From assembly GCF_002000365.1 (NCBI RefSeq), contig NZ_MVBK01000001.1:53714-117713 (forward strand): a stretch of 64,000 nucleotides of DNA, given 5' to 3'. Under the pieces are notes generated by a model. That model was not told where the DNA came from and did not search any database. It saw only the letters and a list, made by a program, of their open reading frames with translations. Each line of letters opens with the position of its first letter. The stretch's first letter is position 1. This DNA comes from Thioalkalivibrio denitrificans. GTDB taxonomy: Bacteria; Pseudomonadota; Gammaproteobacteria; Ectothiorhodospirales; Ectothiorhodospiraceae. A program made the position numbers and the translations under genes. Positions 35,436 to 44,907 of this stretch are shown in pieces.

Positions 35436-35978
35436 ATGAACACACTTAATTGGTTACTGCTGACCTACAAAGTGCCGCCCGAGCCGGCGAAGAAACGCAT
35501 CGCGCTCTGGCGCAAGCTCAAGGGCATGGGCGCCATCTACCTGCAGAACGGTGTCTGCCTGCTGCCCAAGACCGACGATCACACCCGCCGCCTCAAGATC
35601 ATCGAGAACGAAATCAACGGGATGGCGGGTGAATCCGTTCTGCTGGAAACGGTGGCCCTGGACCGGGCGCAGGAGGAGAAGGTGGTCGGGCGCTTCATGG
35701 CCGACCGTGATGAGGAATACCGCGAGTTCCTCGGCAAATGTGCCGACTTCGAGTCCGAGATCGCCAAGGAGACGGCGGCGAACCACTTCACCTATGCCGA
35801 GCTGGAAGAGAACGACCTCGATCTGAAGAAGCTCCAGTTGTGGCTGGAGAAGATCGCCAAGCTCGACTTCTATGGCGCCCCTCTGGCGGCCGAGGCGGCA
35901 GAACGCTTCAAAGGCTGCGAAACCGTGCTCGACGCCTACGCCCAGCGGGTGTTCGAGGCCCACGATGAAAACCGCTGA
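35436..35978 (+). CDS. ChrB N-terminal-domain protein (chromate-resistance-like regulator)
   Basis: The 180-residue protein starts at ATG 35436, with MNTLNWLLLTYKVPPEPAKK and LWRKLKGMGAIYLQNGVCLL typical of the ChrB N-terminal domain (residues 1-150), followed by a charged helical tail. It lacks the C-terminal rhodanese-like half of full ChrB. Upstream, GTTAC is repeated (GTTACGACCGTTACATTATAG region, 35407-35427) and could be operator and -10. In chromate operons ChrB acts as a chromate-sensing regulator; here chrA is absent, so the stimulus is uncertain. Confidence 0.8.
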   Translation: MNTLNWLLLTYKVPPEPAKKRIALWRKLKGMGAIYLQNGVCLLPKTDDHTRRLKIIENEINGMAGESVLLETVALDRAQEEKVVGRFMADRDEEYREFLGKCADFESEIAKETAANHFTYAELEENDLDLKKLQLWLEKIAKLDFYGAPLAAEAAERFKGCETVLDAYAQRVFEAHDENR

Positions 35979-36006
35979 CTTCACCCCCAATAACGAGAAC
36001 CACGCC

Positions 36007-36810
36007 ATGGAACTGACCATCCTCACCTGGAACACGCTGTTCGCCGGCCGCGACGACGCCGACGACTGCCGCGCCCGGGCGCAGGCGCAACTCATCAACG
36101 AACTCAAGCCCGACGTGTTTCTGATGCAAGAAGCCAAGGGCTTTGACGCCAACGGCGGTGCCTGGCTCTACGCACTGGAACAGCAAATCGGCATGCGCGG
36201 GTTTCTGGCCATTGCTCCGCGCACCGGGCAGAACATCGCCATCTTCATCCGCGCACCGCTTCAACCGCTGAGCTTCGAAGCTGACAGTGTGCACTTTCAT
36301 CACACGCTGGCCACGCTGAAGGTTGCCTTGCCCGGCAGTGATCAGCCGATCACTTTCATCAGCGCCCACCTGTGCCCCAACGGGCCCGATGTGCGCCGCC
36401 GCGAAGCGGCCTATCTGGCGGTGCACGCCGCGCCGGAGAAACGGACGCTGATCACCGGCGACTTCAACTCGGCCTCTCCGCACGATCCTGAGCCCGAAGA
36501 CTGGGCGATACTCGCGCCGCATCACCGCGCCCGCTACCTGGCCGATGACCTGAAGGGCATTGACCGCAGCGTGCTCGCCCATCTGGAGGCGGCCGGCTGG
36601 GTCGACCTGGGTCACCAACTGGATGCTGCGACAGTGCCCACCGTGCCCACGCCGGCCTATCGCGATGCCGAGTTTGCCACCATGCGCTGCGACTACCTGC
36701 TGGCGTCCAGGGCGTTGGCCGCCTCAGCACGCAGCTGCCAAGTCATCCGCAATGACATCACTGATGCGGCCTCCGACCATTACCCGGTGATTGCCACGTT
36801 CGAGGTGTAG
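36007..36810 (+). CDS. Endonuclease/exonuclease/phosphatase-family protein
   Basis: The 267-residue product from ATG 36007 has the EEP fold signatures in order: LTILTWNTLFAGRDD, LMQEAKG (metal-binding glutamate), ISAHLCPNG, ITGDFNSAS (the DxN motif) and the C-terminal ASDHYPVIA (Asp-His pair). It cleaves phosphodiesters in nucleic acid or small molecules with Mg2+. No signal peptide is present, so it is probably cytosolic. ATG 35965, overlapping the ChrB-N end, would add 14 residues. It is in the chrB-like operon. Confidence 0.82.
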   Translation: MELTILTWNTLFAGRDDADDCRARAQAQLINELKPDVFLMQEAKGFDANGGAWLYALEQQIGMRGFLAIAPRTGQNIAIFIRAPLQPLSFEADSVHFHHTLATLKVALPGSDQPITFISAHLCPNGPDVRRREAAYLAVHAAPEKRTLITGDFNSASPHDPEPEDWAILAPHHRARYLADDLKGIDRSVLAHLEAAGWVDLGHQLDAATVPTVPTPAYRDAEFATMRCDYLLASRALAASARSCQVIRNDITDAASDHYPVIATFEV

Positions 36811-36893
36811 TCATGCACGACGCCTGGGGACATGGACTTGTCGACGCTGTTCAAAGTCGCCTGACTCTATGCGTCGGCGAGAGGGGGCAGGAA

Positions 36894-38153
36894 ATGACTG
36901 AACGCAAGGACGACGCCAAGGCTGAACCGGCCGCTGCCGCGCCGAAACGCTGGCTCAATCGCACCGTGGTCGGCGCCGGCATCACCAGCGCGCTGGGCGA
37001 TTTCTGCTACGAGACGACGACGGTCATCCTGCCCGGCTTCCTGGCCGTCCTGGGTATCCCGGCCGCCGTGCTCGGCGTCATCGAGGGGATCGCCGATGCG
37101 GTGGCGTCGTTCACCAAGATGGTCTCTGGCTACATTGCCGACAAGCTGGGTCACCGCAAACTTCTGGTGCTGGTCGGCTACGGGCTCACGCCGCTGGGTC
37201 AGGCTCTGATCGCGCTCGCCCTGGCCTGGCCGCTGATTCTGCTCGGGCGGACGGTGTCCTGGTTTGGCAAGGGCCTGCGCGGCCCCCTGCGCGATGCCAT
37301 TGTGATCCAGGCGGTATCGCCGCAAACGCGCGGGCGCGCGTTTGGCTTTCATCGCGCGGCGGACACGGTTGGTGCGGTGCTCGGGCCGCTGCTGGGAGTG
37401 GCCTTGCTCGGGCTCGCGCAGGGCTGGCACTGGAGCGACGATGCCGGGCCCTTCCGCTTCGTGCTGTGGTTATCGCTCATTCCCGGTGTGCTGGCGGTAC
37501 TGGCTTTTCTCACGCTGGTGCGGGACCCGCAGCATTCGCCGAATCCGGCGCTGAAGTTCTTCGGTTCGCTGCGTGGGCTGCCGTTGCGGTTCAAGCGTTA
37601 CCTTGGCGCCGTCGGCCTGTTCGGGGTCGGCGATTTCTCCCACGCCTTGTTGATCCTCGCCGCCACCACGCTGCTCACCCCATCGATGGGCGTGGTGCAG
37701 GCGGCGCAGGTGGCCGGCTTGCTCTATGTCTGGCGCAATGTGGTACAGGTCGCCGCGTCCTGGCCGGTGGGCTGGCTGGCCGATCGGATCGGGCATTTGC
37801 CGGTGCTGGTGGCGGGCTATGTGCTCGGCACACTCATGGCGCTGCTGACGGCACTGGCCTTCTGGCAGGATGTTGAGAGCGTGCCGCTGTTGGCCGGCAT
37901 CTTCCTCATCGCCGGTCTGTACGTGGCGGTGCAGGAGGCGCTGGAAGCCACCGTCACCGCCGCCATGGTGCCGCGCGAGACGATGACCATGAGCATCGGC
38001 GCACTGGGCACGGTCAACGGCGCGGCCAAGTTCGTCTCCAGCGCCACCGTGGGCGTGGTATGGACCGCCGTCTCACCGGTGCTGGGTTTCGGTCTGGCAG
38101 CTTTGTTGATGGCGGCCGGGACACTGGCGCTGCTGCGCGTCAAGGGAAATTGA
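36894..38153 (+). CDS. Major facilitator superfamily transporter
   Basis: The 419-residue inner-membrane carrier starts at ATG 36894 after GAGGGGGCAGGAA. It has about 12 hydrophobic segments and the MFS loop motif in SGYIADKLGHRKLLVLVGYG (between helices 2 and 3), repeated in the second half as GWLADRIGHLPVLVAGYVLG. GRTVSWFGKGLRGPLRDAIV is typical of the MFS_1 subgroup often found with ChrB-type genes. The substrate is unknown; export of an oxyanion or drug is plausible from context. An earlier start at 36813 is not preferred. Confidence 0.85.
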   Translation: MTERKDDAKAEPAAAAPKRWLNRTVVGAGITSALGDFCYETTTVILPGFLAVLGIPAAVLGVIEGIADAVASFTKMVSGYIADKLGHRKLLVLVGYGLTPLGQALIALALAWPLILLGRTVSWFGKGLRGPLRDAIVIQAVSPQTRGRAFGFHRAADTVGAVLGPLLGVALLGLAQGWHWSDDAGPFRFVLWLSLIPGVLAVLAFLTLVRDPQHSPNPALKFFGSLRGLPLRFKRYLGAVGLFGVGDFSHALLILAATTLLTPSMGVVQAAQVAGLLYVWRNVVQVAASWPVGWLADRIGHLPVLVAGYVLGTLMALLTALAFWQDVESVPLLAGIFLIAGLYVAVQEALEATVTAAMVPRETMTMSIGALGTVNGAAKFVSSATVGVVWTAVSPVLGFGLAALLMAAGTLALLRVKGN

Positions 38154-38227
38154 CCGCTAATCCGACCATAGCGCGACGCGGGCAGAGCGCACCGGAGCCG
38201 CCGCCGACCGCGACTGCAGTGGCGCGC

Positions 38228-38944
38228 ATGAGCCCCGCCCGGTTCGAGCAGGCGTTGCTGGCGCGGCTCGCGCGGGGTGAACACGTGGTGCTCTACGGCC
38301 CGCGCGGTGCCGGAAAATCGGCGCTGGCCCGACGCCTCCACGACCACTTCGCGCAGCAGGGCATTCCCTGCGGTCTTGCCACGGCCACGGCCTGCCTGAA
38401 CGACATCACCCAGGCGTTCGCGCAGGCCTATCCGGGCGTCGACCAGCAGGCCCTGCCGCGACGGTGGGCGAGAACCCGTCTCACCGCGGCGGCGGATCGC
38501 CACGAGGGCGTGCTTCTGCTCGATCATGTGTCGGTGGTGGGGACAGCCGCGATAGGCTTTCTGCGCCGACTGCGCGGCGGCATCGCCGGCGTGCTGCTCA
38601 TCGTCGACACCGAAAAGGAAAGTGAACAGCGCCGCCTGCGTGCCCGTCATCTGGGAACCTGCGCCATCCCCATGCGGCTCACTCCGCACGCCCAACTGCG
38701 GAGCCTGTGGCGTGAGGTGTGTGCGGGCCAGGGGCTCCCCACGCTGGAGCCGCATTACGAGCGCCAGCTGCTGCGTGCCGCGCGTGGCCGGCCCGGCTGG
38801 TTGCTCACCTGCGTGCAACTGCTCAAGGAGGGTGCTCATTGGCGCGACGGCCTGCTACATGCCTCGGTGCTTTGCCTCGATACGGAGGCATTGCTGCGGC
38901 ACGGGAAACGCCTGCGCGGCGCGGGTGCTGCAGGCACCGAATAG
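38228..38944 (+). CDS. P-loop ATPase of unknown role (possible TTG start at 38150)
   Basis: From ATG 38228 the product has 238 residues, with Walker A GPRGAGKSA at 24-32, Walker B-like GVLLLDHVSVVG near 75-105, and a conserved-looking C-terminus (GRPGWLLTCVQLLKEG, LHASVLCLDTEALLRHGKRL). It resembles small AAA/MoxR-type NTPases without an obvious partner domain. A TTG at 38150, overlapping the MFS stop (TTGA), gives an extra 26 low-complexity residues and would couple translation. The last 157 bases belong to a 183-bp repeat found again at 45495. Confidence 0.7.
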   Translation: MSPARFEQALLARLARGEHVVLYGPRGAGKSALARRLHDHFAQQGIPCGLATATACLNDITQAFAQAYPGVDQQALPRRWARTRLTAAADRHEGVLLLDHVSVVGTAAIGFLRRLRGGIAGVLLIVDTEKESEQRRLRARHLGTCAIPMRLTPHAQLRSLWREVCAGQGLPTLEPHYERQLLRAARGRPGWLLTCVQLLKEGAHWRDGLLHASVLCLDTEALLRHGKRLRGAGAAGTE

Positions 38945-38970
38945 CATTACTGCAAGGGAAAAGGTGACAG
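38788..38970 (+). repeat. 183-bp direct repeat, copy 1 (3' end of ATPase gene)
   Basis: This segment matches 45495-45677 without gaps, with about 19 differences by eye (roughly 90% identical). It covers the last ~52 codons of the ATPase gene and 26 bases past its stop, ending AAAAGGTGACAG. Copies in the same orientation bracket the mgtA-mgtC-mgtE module. Confidence 0.9.
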
Positions 38971-39122
38971 CAGCGAACGACGCAATGTCGTGCGGGATGC
39001 GACCGAATTACTGACGCTGGTGCACGTCAGAAACGGCAGAGAACAAAGGTGACGGCGATGCTGACCGGTGTAACGTGCAGAAAGGTCAGATTAACGAGTT
39101 ATGGGTAAAGTCCATACTGGTG

Positions 39123-41891
39123 TCACTGCCAGGCGTAGCGACGCAAGTAGACACCTTTCATGGCTTGGGTCAGCCCCATGTAGCCCAGCAGAATCAGCGG
39201 CAGAAACACAAAGTACAGCGGTGGCAGTGCTTGTAGCTTGAAGTGTTCTGCCAGCGGCCCCGTCGGCAGGAAGATGCCAACGACCATGATCATCGCTGTC
39301 ATTACCAGCAGCGGCATCGCAGCCCGGCTCTGGATGAAAGGGATCTTCGGTGTGCGGATCATGTGCACAATTAGGGTCTGCGTCAGCAGGCCGACGATGA
39401 ACCATCCTGACTGGAACAGAGTTTGCACTTCCGGCGCGTTGGCACTGAATACGAACCACATGATGGCGAAGGTGGTAAGGTCGAACACCGAGCTGATCGG
39501 ACCGAAGAACACCATGAAGCGGCCTATGCTGCCTGGCAGCCAGCGCAGCGGCTTCTTCAGCAGATCTTCGTCCACGTTGTCGAACGGGATGGCAATCTGC
39601 GAAATGTCGTACAATAGGTTCTGCACCAGTAGGTGGATCGGCAGCATGGGCAGAAAGGGGAGGAACGCCGAGGCGACCAGTACCGAGAACACGTTTCCGA
39701 AGTTGGAACTCGCTGTCATTTTGATGTATTTGAGCATATTGGCGAAGGTGCGGCGACCTTCCAGAACGCCTTCCTTAAGCACCATCAGACTCTTTTCCAG
39801 CAGGATGATGTCGGCCGCCTCCTTGGCGATATCCACCGCCGTGTCGACCGAGATGCCGATGTCGGCGGCACGCAGCGCCGGGGCATCGTTGATGCCGTCA
39901 CCCACGAAGCCGACCACATGGCCGTTGGCTTTCAGGAGACGCACGATGCGCTCCTTGTGCGCGGGCGTGAGCCTGGCGAAGATGTTATGGCTCTCTGCGG
40001 CTACCGCCAGCTCTCTATCGCTCATGCGCTCGATATCGCCGCCCAGCAGCACACCATCTTTCCCGAGGCCGACCTCGTGGCAAATTTTGGCCGCCACCAG
40101 TTCGTTGTCACCGGTCAGCACCTTGACCGCAACTCCATGTTCGGACAGCGCGCGCAGCGCGGGTTCGGTCGACTCCTTTGGCGGATCGAGGAAGGCGACA
40201 TACCCGATCAGGGTGAGTTCGTGCTCGTCGGCGACGCCGTAGGTTTCCTTGCGCGGCGGTAACTCCCTGGCTGCCACCGCGACCACGCGCAGGCCATCTT
40301 CGTTGAGGTCGGCCGTCACCCTGCGGATGCGGGCAAGCAATTCCGGGGTCAAAGGCTCGATCACCTCACCATGCCGCACCTGGGTGCAGACAGCGAGAAT
40401 CTCCTCCACCGCACCCTTGCTGATCAATTCATGATGGTCCTCCCGTTCACTGACCACCACCGACATGCGGCGACGGGTAAAGTCGAAGGGAATCTCATCG
40501 ACCTTACGATAATTGCGCGCCGGATTGAGTTCCTGGTGCACCTCGATATGCTCCAGTACCGCCACATCGAGCAGATTCTTGAGGCCAGTCTGGTAGTAAC
40601 TGTTGAGATAGGCCATCTCCAGCACATCGTCGGACTCCTCACCCCAGACATCGACATGGCGTGCAAGAAAGATCTTATCTTGAGTGAGCGTGCCGGTCTT
40701 GTCGGTGCACAGCACGTCCATGGCACCAAAATTCTGGATCGCATCCAGCCGTTTGACGATGACCTTGCGCCGGGACATCATCACCGCGCCCTTGGCGAGC
40801 GTAGACGTGACGATCATCGGCAGCATCTCGGGCGTGAGGCCCACAGCGATGGACAAGGCGAACAGCAACGCCGCTATCCAGTCGCCCTTGGTGAAGCCGT
40901 TGATGAAGAGAACCAGGGGCGCCATTACGAGCATGAAACGGATCAGAAGCCAACTCACTTGGTTCACACCCGTCTGAAATGCGGTCGGGGCACGGTCGAC
41001 AACCGTGACGCGTCGGGCAAGAGAACCGAAGTAGGTATGGTTGCCGATTGCGACGACCACTGCCGTGGCCGAGCCGGACACGACATTGGTGCCCATGAAC
41101 AGTATGTTGTCCAGTTCCAGCGGATTGACAGCCTTGGCATTGCGCTGGATGGAAAACTTCTCCACCGGCATCGACTCGCCGGTCATGGCGGCCTGGGCCA
41201 CGAAGAGGTCTTTGGCGCTGAGTACGCGGCAATCGGCAGGGATCATGTCGCCCGCCGACAGGACTATCACGTCGCCGGGCACCAGCAGCCTGATCGGCAC
41301 CTCCTCGCGGTGGGCCGATTTACCCTGCGGGCGGGTAGTGTAATGCGGATATGCTGGTGGTGCCGTATCTTCTTCGGAGCCATCGCGCCGGATGACGGTC
41401 GCTGTGGTACTCACCATGGCCTTGAGTGCCTCCGCGGCCTTGTTGGCCTTGGTCTCCTGCCAGAAGCGCAGCAAGGTGGAGAGCGCCACCATGGCGCCGA
41501 TCACGACTGTGGCCTCAATGTCCTCGGTGAGGTAGGAAATGACCGCAAGCAGGGTCAGCAGCAGGTTGAACGGGTTACGATAGGCCAGCCAGAGATGCTG
41601 TCGCCAGGTCAGAGGTTTTTCGTGTTCGACTTCGTTGGGGCCGACGCGCTTGCGAACGTCTGCGGCCTGCGCTTCGGACAACCCATCGACCTGGCCGTCG
41701 AGTTGTTTGAGCAACGCCTCTGTGTCGGTGGTCGCTGCCGCGACCAGGGTCTTGGTCAACGCTTCGGGAACCACCCGGCTCACGCCGGTCTGCGTCAGAG
41801 TGTCGAGCAGCGCCAGGCGCTGGAAGTGGCGGGCGATGCGGCGAGTACGCAGGAAGCCCGCGAACAAGTGTTTCAGCAGTCTGGCGTTCAT
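39123..41891 (-). CDS. mgtA: Mg2+-importing P-type ATPase MgtA/MgtB
   Basis: The 922-residue inner-membrane pump has the P-type signatures: TGES (A domain, MTGESMPVEK), the phosphorylation motif CTDKTGTLT with the aspartate near 397, LTGDNELVAAK, and GDGINDAPAL. The helix-4 motif GLTPEMLPMIV is characteristic of MgtA-type Mg2+ importers, and the length fits. The N-terminal FLRTRRIARHFQRLALLDTL is family-like. It is the last gene of the mgtE-mgtC-mgtA group on the minus strand, 23 bp after mgtC. Confidence 0.95.
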   Translation of the reverse strand: MNARLLKHLFAGFLRTRRIARHFQRLALLDTLTQTGVSRVVPEALTKTLVAAATTDTEALLKQLDGQVDGLSEAQAADVRKRVGPNEVEHEKPLTWRQHLWLAYRNPFNLLLTLLAVISYLTEDIEATVVIGAMVALSTLLRFWQETKANKAAEALKAMVSTTATVIRRDGSEEDTAPPAYPHYTTRPQGKSAHREEVPIRLLVPGDVIVLSAGDMIPADCRVLSAKDLFVAQAAMTGESMPVEKFSIQRNAKAVNPLELDNILFMGTNVVSGSATAVVVAIGNHTYFGSLARRVTVVDRAPTAFQTGVNQVSWLLIRFMLVMAPLVLFINGFTKGDWIAALLFALSIAVGLTPEMLPMIVTSTLAKGAVMMSRRKVIVKRLDAIQNFGAMDVLCTDKTGTLTQDKIFLARHVDVWGEESDDVLEMAYLNSYYQTGLKNLLDVAVLEHIEVHQELNPARNYRKVDEIPFDFTRRRMSVVVSEREDHHELISKGAVEEILAVCTQVRHGEVIEPLTPELLARIRRVTADLNEDGLRVVAVAARELPPRKETYGVADEHELTLIGYVAFLDPPKESTEPALRALSEHGVAVKVLTGDNELVAAKICHEVGLGKDGVLLGGDIERMSDRELAVAAESHNIFARLTPAHKERIVRLLKANGHVVGFVGDGINDAPALRAADIGISVDTAVDIAKEAADIILLEKSLMVLKEGVLEGRRTFANMLKYIKMTASSNFGNVFSVLVASAFLPFLPMLPIHLLVQNLLYDISQIAIPFDNVDEDLLKKPLRWLPGSIGRFMVFFGPISSVFDLTTFAIMWFVFSANAPEVQTLFQSGWFIVGLLTQTLIVHMIRTPKIPFIQSRAAMPLLVMTAMIMVVGIFLPTGPLAEHFKLQALPPLYFVFLPLILLGYMGLTQAMKGVYLRRYAWQ

Positions 41892-41914
41892 GCTTGGCTC
41901 CTATGCCCATCGGG

Positions 41915-42643
41915 CTACTCCGTCGTACTCGCACTCCAGAATGCCTGCCGCACACCGGGCAATGCCGCTATTCTGCGCACCAGCGAGTCCAACTCGTCGC
42001 CATCGACCGATGTCACGGTGAGGGTAGCCTCGATCTCCACGTCATCATCACCGAAGGCGTGGACCTCCAGATCGCGCACCGGGTAACGGCCACTCTCCAG
42101 ATTGCTTTCCAACACCTTCATGACCTCCTTCTGGCGCTCCTTGTCAGCGATCACGTAAACCGTGTTGGTGACCTCCACCGACTCAACATCGAGCGGCTGC
42201 CGGTTAATGGCGTTGACGATGGGGCGCAGCAAAGTGTTGGCCGATAGGACGAACAGGGTTCCCAGCACGGCTTCAACAAGCATTCCTAGTCCCGCCGACA
42301 CACCGACGGCGGCCGACCCCCACAAGGTCGCGGCGGTATTGATGCCGCGAACATTGCCCTCCTCGCGCATGATGACGCCAGCCCCCAGAAAGCCCACACC
42401 AGAGACCACATAGGCCACCACGTGGAGTGGGCTGGGCGTTCCACCATATATAGAGTGAAAACGCATAGCGATATCGACAAAAAGCGCCGCACCGACAGCA
42501 ACCAATACGTTGGTGCGTAGCCCCGCCGTGCGCTGGCGATACTGGCGTTCCAGGCCGATGACGGTGCCGAGTACGAAGGCGGTCACCAGGCTCGCCAGGG
42601 TATTGAGCGATGCCAGAAAATCGAGATGTTGGATAACGTACAT
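41915..42643 (-). CDS. mgtC: MgtC-family membrane protein
   Basis: The 242-residue protein has about five membrane helices in the first 150 residues, with VLGTVIGLERQYRQRTAGLR TNVLVAVGAALF-type sequence and SGVGFLGAGVIMREEGNVRG and NTAATLWGSAAVGVSAGLGM, the MgtC signatures. It ends in an ACT-like cytosolic domain (VTNTVYVIADKERQKEVMKV). MgtC proteins modulate the F-ATPase and help growth at low Mg2+. It is adjacent to mgtA as in many proteobacteria. Confidence 0.93.
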   Translation of the reverse strand: MYVIQHLDFLASLNTLASLVTAFVLGTVIGLERQYRQRTAGLRTNVLVAVGAALFVDIAMRFHSIYGGTPSPLHVVAYVVSGVGFLGAGVIMREEGNVRGINTAATLWGSAAVGVSAGLGMLVEAVLGTLFVLSANTLLRPIVNAINRQPLDVESVEVTNTVYVIADKERQKEVMKVLESNLESGRYPVRDLEVHAFGDDDVEIEATLTVTSVDGDELDSLVRRIAALPGVRQAFWSASTTE

Positions 42644-42654
42644 GATACACCCGC

Positions 42655-42683
42655 AAAATTGAGGCCCAGCCTAGCTGGGCCTC
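42655..42683 (-). terminator. Intrinsic terminator between mgtE and mgtC
   Basis: Minus strand: GAGGCCCAGC, a 3-base loop, GCTGGGCCTC (42661-42683), followed by AATTTTGC. The stem is perfect and the T-run short. It lies 20 bp past the mgtE stop. It would separate mgtE from mgtC-mgtA, so mgtC would need its own promoter, or it works as an attenuator. Confidence 0.75.
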
Positions 42684-42703
42684 ATGAACGGATTGTTACA
42701 TCC

Positions 42704-44089
42704 TCAAACCGCGTTCCCGATCAGCAGTTCGCCCAGAAACGCATAGGCGATACCGAAGTAGATGAACACGCCCAAGAGGTCCATGACCGATGTGATCAGC
42801 GGTGAGGACAGCGTCGCAGGATCGGTGCCGATACGACGCGCAAGGAAAGGCAGCAGCGCGCCGATGACGCCGCCGAGCACCGTACATACCAACATGCTCA
42901 GGCCGACCACTATCAGCACGTCGAAGCCGACGCCCTTGGCGAAGTACGCGAGGATCACCTCGAGCACCGCAATTGCCGCACCTAGCGCCGCCGCTATCGG
43001 CAGTTCCCGCTTGATAATGAACCACACGTCCTGCCACTTGAGCTTGAGTTCGCCCAGCGCCATGGCCCGAATGACCAGGGTGGCCGACTGGCTGCCGGTA
43101 TTACCGCCCATATCCACGATCGGCGCGATGAACGCGGCCAGCACGATCATCTGCGTCAGTATTTCCTCCTGCGCGGCCACGAAGGTGCTGGTCAGGATGC
43201 CGAAGAAGGTCAGGATCACCAGCCAGAACACGCGCACCTTGAACATCTGCGAGAACGGCGAGGCGAGCACGTCCAGGTCGGGACCGCCCAGGGTGGCCGT
43301 GCCTCCGAAGCGGGCGAGCTGGGTCGCATCCTGCTCCTTCTCGATGTCCATCGCATCATCGACGGTAACGATGCCGATCATCCGCTCGCCACCATTGATC
43401 ACCGGCAGTGCCAGCAGGTCATAGCGCCGAATCAACTCTACAGCCTCGGCACGCGGCCACTGGGCACGGGCGAATATCGGATCGCGACGCATGATCTCTC
43501 CGATGCGCGCCTTGCCGTCGGCAAGCACCAGCTCGCGCAAGGAAACCGTTCCGAGCAGCTTGTGGCCGTCTTCGAGCACGTAAATGACGTAGATCGTCTC
43601 CTTGTCCGGCGCGGTGGCGCGGATGTGGACCAAGGCCTCCGTCACCGTCATCCGCGGCGAGACCTGCACGTAGTCCGAGGTACTCACCGAGCCGACCGTG
43701 CCTTCCGGGTATGAGGCCAGCCTCAGGATGTCGTCTCGCTCGACCTTCGCCAACGCCGGGAGCAGCTTTTCCTTGGCCTCGTCGCTCAGACGGTTATACA
43801 GGTCGGCCCGGTCGTCGGACGGCATATGCTCGAACAGCTGCACCACCGCCTCGCGCGGCATGGAACGCAGCAAGGCGTCCTGGCGAGCTTCCGAGAAGTG
43901 GGCAAACAGCTCGGCACGCGCCTGGGGCTTCAGCGTCATCAGCAGCGACAGCGTTTCTTCCGTGTTCAGAATGTCGAGCGCCTCGACCAGATCGGACGGT
44001 GGCGTGTGCTTGACGATGTGGGCGATGGCCACGGCATCGAGTGATCGGGCAAGGCTGCGAACGGAAAACAGCAGTTCTTCGCGGTTCAT
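42704..44089 (-). CDS. mgtE: MgtE magnesium channel/transporter
   Basis: The 461-residue protein starts at ATG 44089 with GGAGAAAG upstream. It has an N-terminal helical superhelix (MgtE_N, about 20-125), two CBS domains (about 130-250) that sense Mg2+, and five membrane helices, with VDMGGNTGSQSATLVIRAMA near the pore. The plug helix and CBS layout imply Mg2+-gated import. The longer frame to 44176 is not preferred. Confidence 0.95.
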   Translation of the reverse strand: MNREELLFSVRSLARSLDAVAIAHIVKHTPPSDLVEALDILNTEETLSLLMTLKPQARAELFAHFSEARQDALLRSMPREAVVQLFEHMPSDDRADLYNRLSDEAKEKLLPALAKVERDDILRLASYPEGTVGSVSTSDYVQVSPRMTVTEALVHIRATAPDKETIYVIYVLEDGHKLLGTVSLRELVLADGKARIGEIMRRDPIFARAQWPRAEAVELIRRYDLLALPVINGGERMIGIVTVDDAMDIEKEQDATQLARFGGTATLGGPDLDVLASPFSQMFKVRVFWLVILTFFGILTSTFVAAQEEILTQMIVLAAFIAPIVDMGGNTGSQSATLVIRAMALGELKLKWQDVWFIIKRELPIAAALGAAIAVLEVILAYFAKGVGFDVLIVVGLSMLVCTVLGGVIGALLPFLARRIGTDPATLSSPLITSVMDLLGVFIYFGIAYAFLGELLIGNAV

Positions 44090-44124
44090 GTTCTTTCTCC
44101 TTCTACGAAATTCCGGATACGTCT

Positions 44125-44907
44125 TCAGTGCAGGAAGGCCGAGCTGACGAACACCAGGCCGACGGTGAATAGGCACGTGTCCGCCCAGCGCTCGATGGCA
44201 CTGCCGACGCTAGCGTCGATCTGAACGCGACCAGGCACGAGCTCGTGACGCAGGCCGAACTGCCAGTTCGCCCGCTCGCCCGACGTGCCATAGGTTTCCA
44301 GAGACGCACGCGTGGCGCCTGCAATCTCAGCGTCGTAGGCCAGTCCCCAGGTGAGACGGGTACGGTGAGGCTGCCCGTCCCGGTCGTGCAGGGCGCCCAG
44401 GTTGAGGTGCAGTAGCTGCGCTTCGCCGGCCAGCGGAATCGTCGCAATACCGTTGAGGAAGGTTTCGCGCGCCTCGCCTTGATGCACCTGCTGGCCACCG
44501 AGAGCGACGGCAAGGCCCGTTTGCGTAACGTCGTGGGCGCGCAGCATTTGCTTGATCTGCCACTGGTGAACCGTGAAGGCAGAGGCGCTGTCCTCGTGGA
44601 CGCGCGAGCCGCCGAGCGAGAACTCCGTGCTGCCAAACGGGTTGCAACCCGGATTCAGCCAGGTGCCACGGCTGTCGCGCGTGCGCTCGATCCAGACTTC
44701 GAGCTGGCATGCGCCCGCCTCGATGATGTCTACATCGTCGGTCGCCATAGGCCGGCCGGCGTGCGCGGGAAGGACCATGGATGCCCAGATCCCAACGAGG
44801 AGAGCGCGAAGAGCGGTGGTTTGGGGCGACACGCCGAAAACGCGTGCGCTGAACAAGGAACGGGCGTAATGGCTCGTGAAGAAGGAAATGATGTGCAACA
44901 TGGGCAT
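44125..44907 (-). CDS. Secreted beta-rich protein of unknown function upstream of mgtE
   Basis: The 260-residue protein has a signal peptide ending in SMVLPAHA, then GRPMATDDVDIIEAGACQLE and VWIERTRD, followed by alternating strands with aromatic ends (WQFGLRHELVPGRVQIDASV). It resembles outer-membrane beta-barrel proteins often found near metal transporters. No named family is certain. Its start codon sits inside a hairpin (44902-44944). It ends 35 bp before mgtE and is probably in the same transcript. Confidence 0.65.
   Translation of the reverse strand: MPMLHIISFFTSHYARSLFSARVFGVSPQTTALRALLVGIWASMVLPAHAGRPMATDDVDIIEAGACQLEVWIERTRDSRGTWLNPGCNPFGSTEFSLGGSRVHEDSASAFTVHQWQIKQMLRAHDVTQTGLAVALGGQQVHQGEARETFLNGIATIPLAGEAQLLHLNLGALHDRDGQPHRTRLTWGLAYDAEIAGATRASLETYGTSGERANWQFGLRHELVPGRVQIDASVGSAIERWADTCLFTVGLVFVSSAFLH

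Noticed and set aside
40371..42086. 571-aa plus-strand frame opposite mgtA
   Set aside because: His/Arg/Gln-rich antisense shadow of mgtA; no ribosome site.
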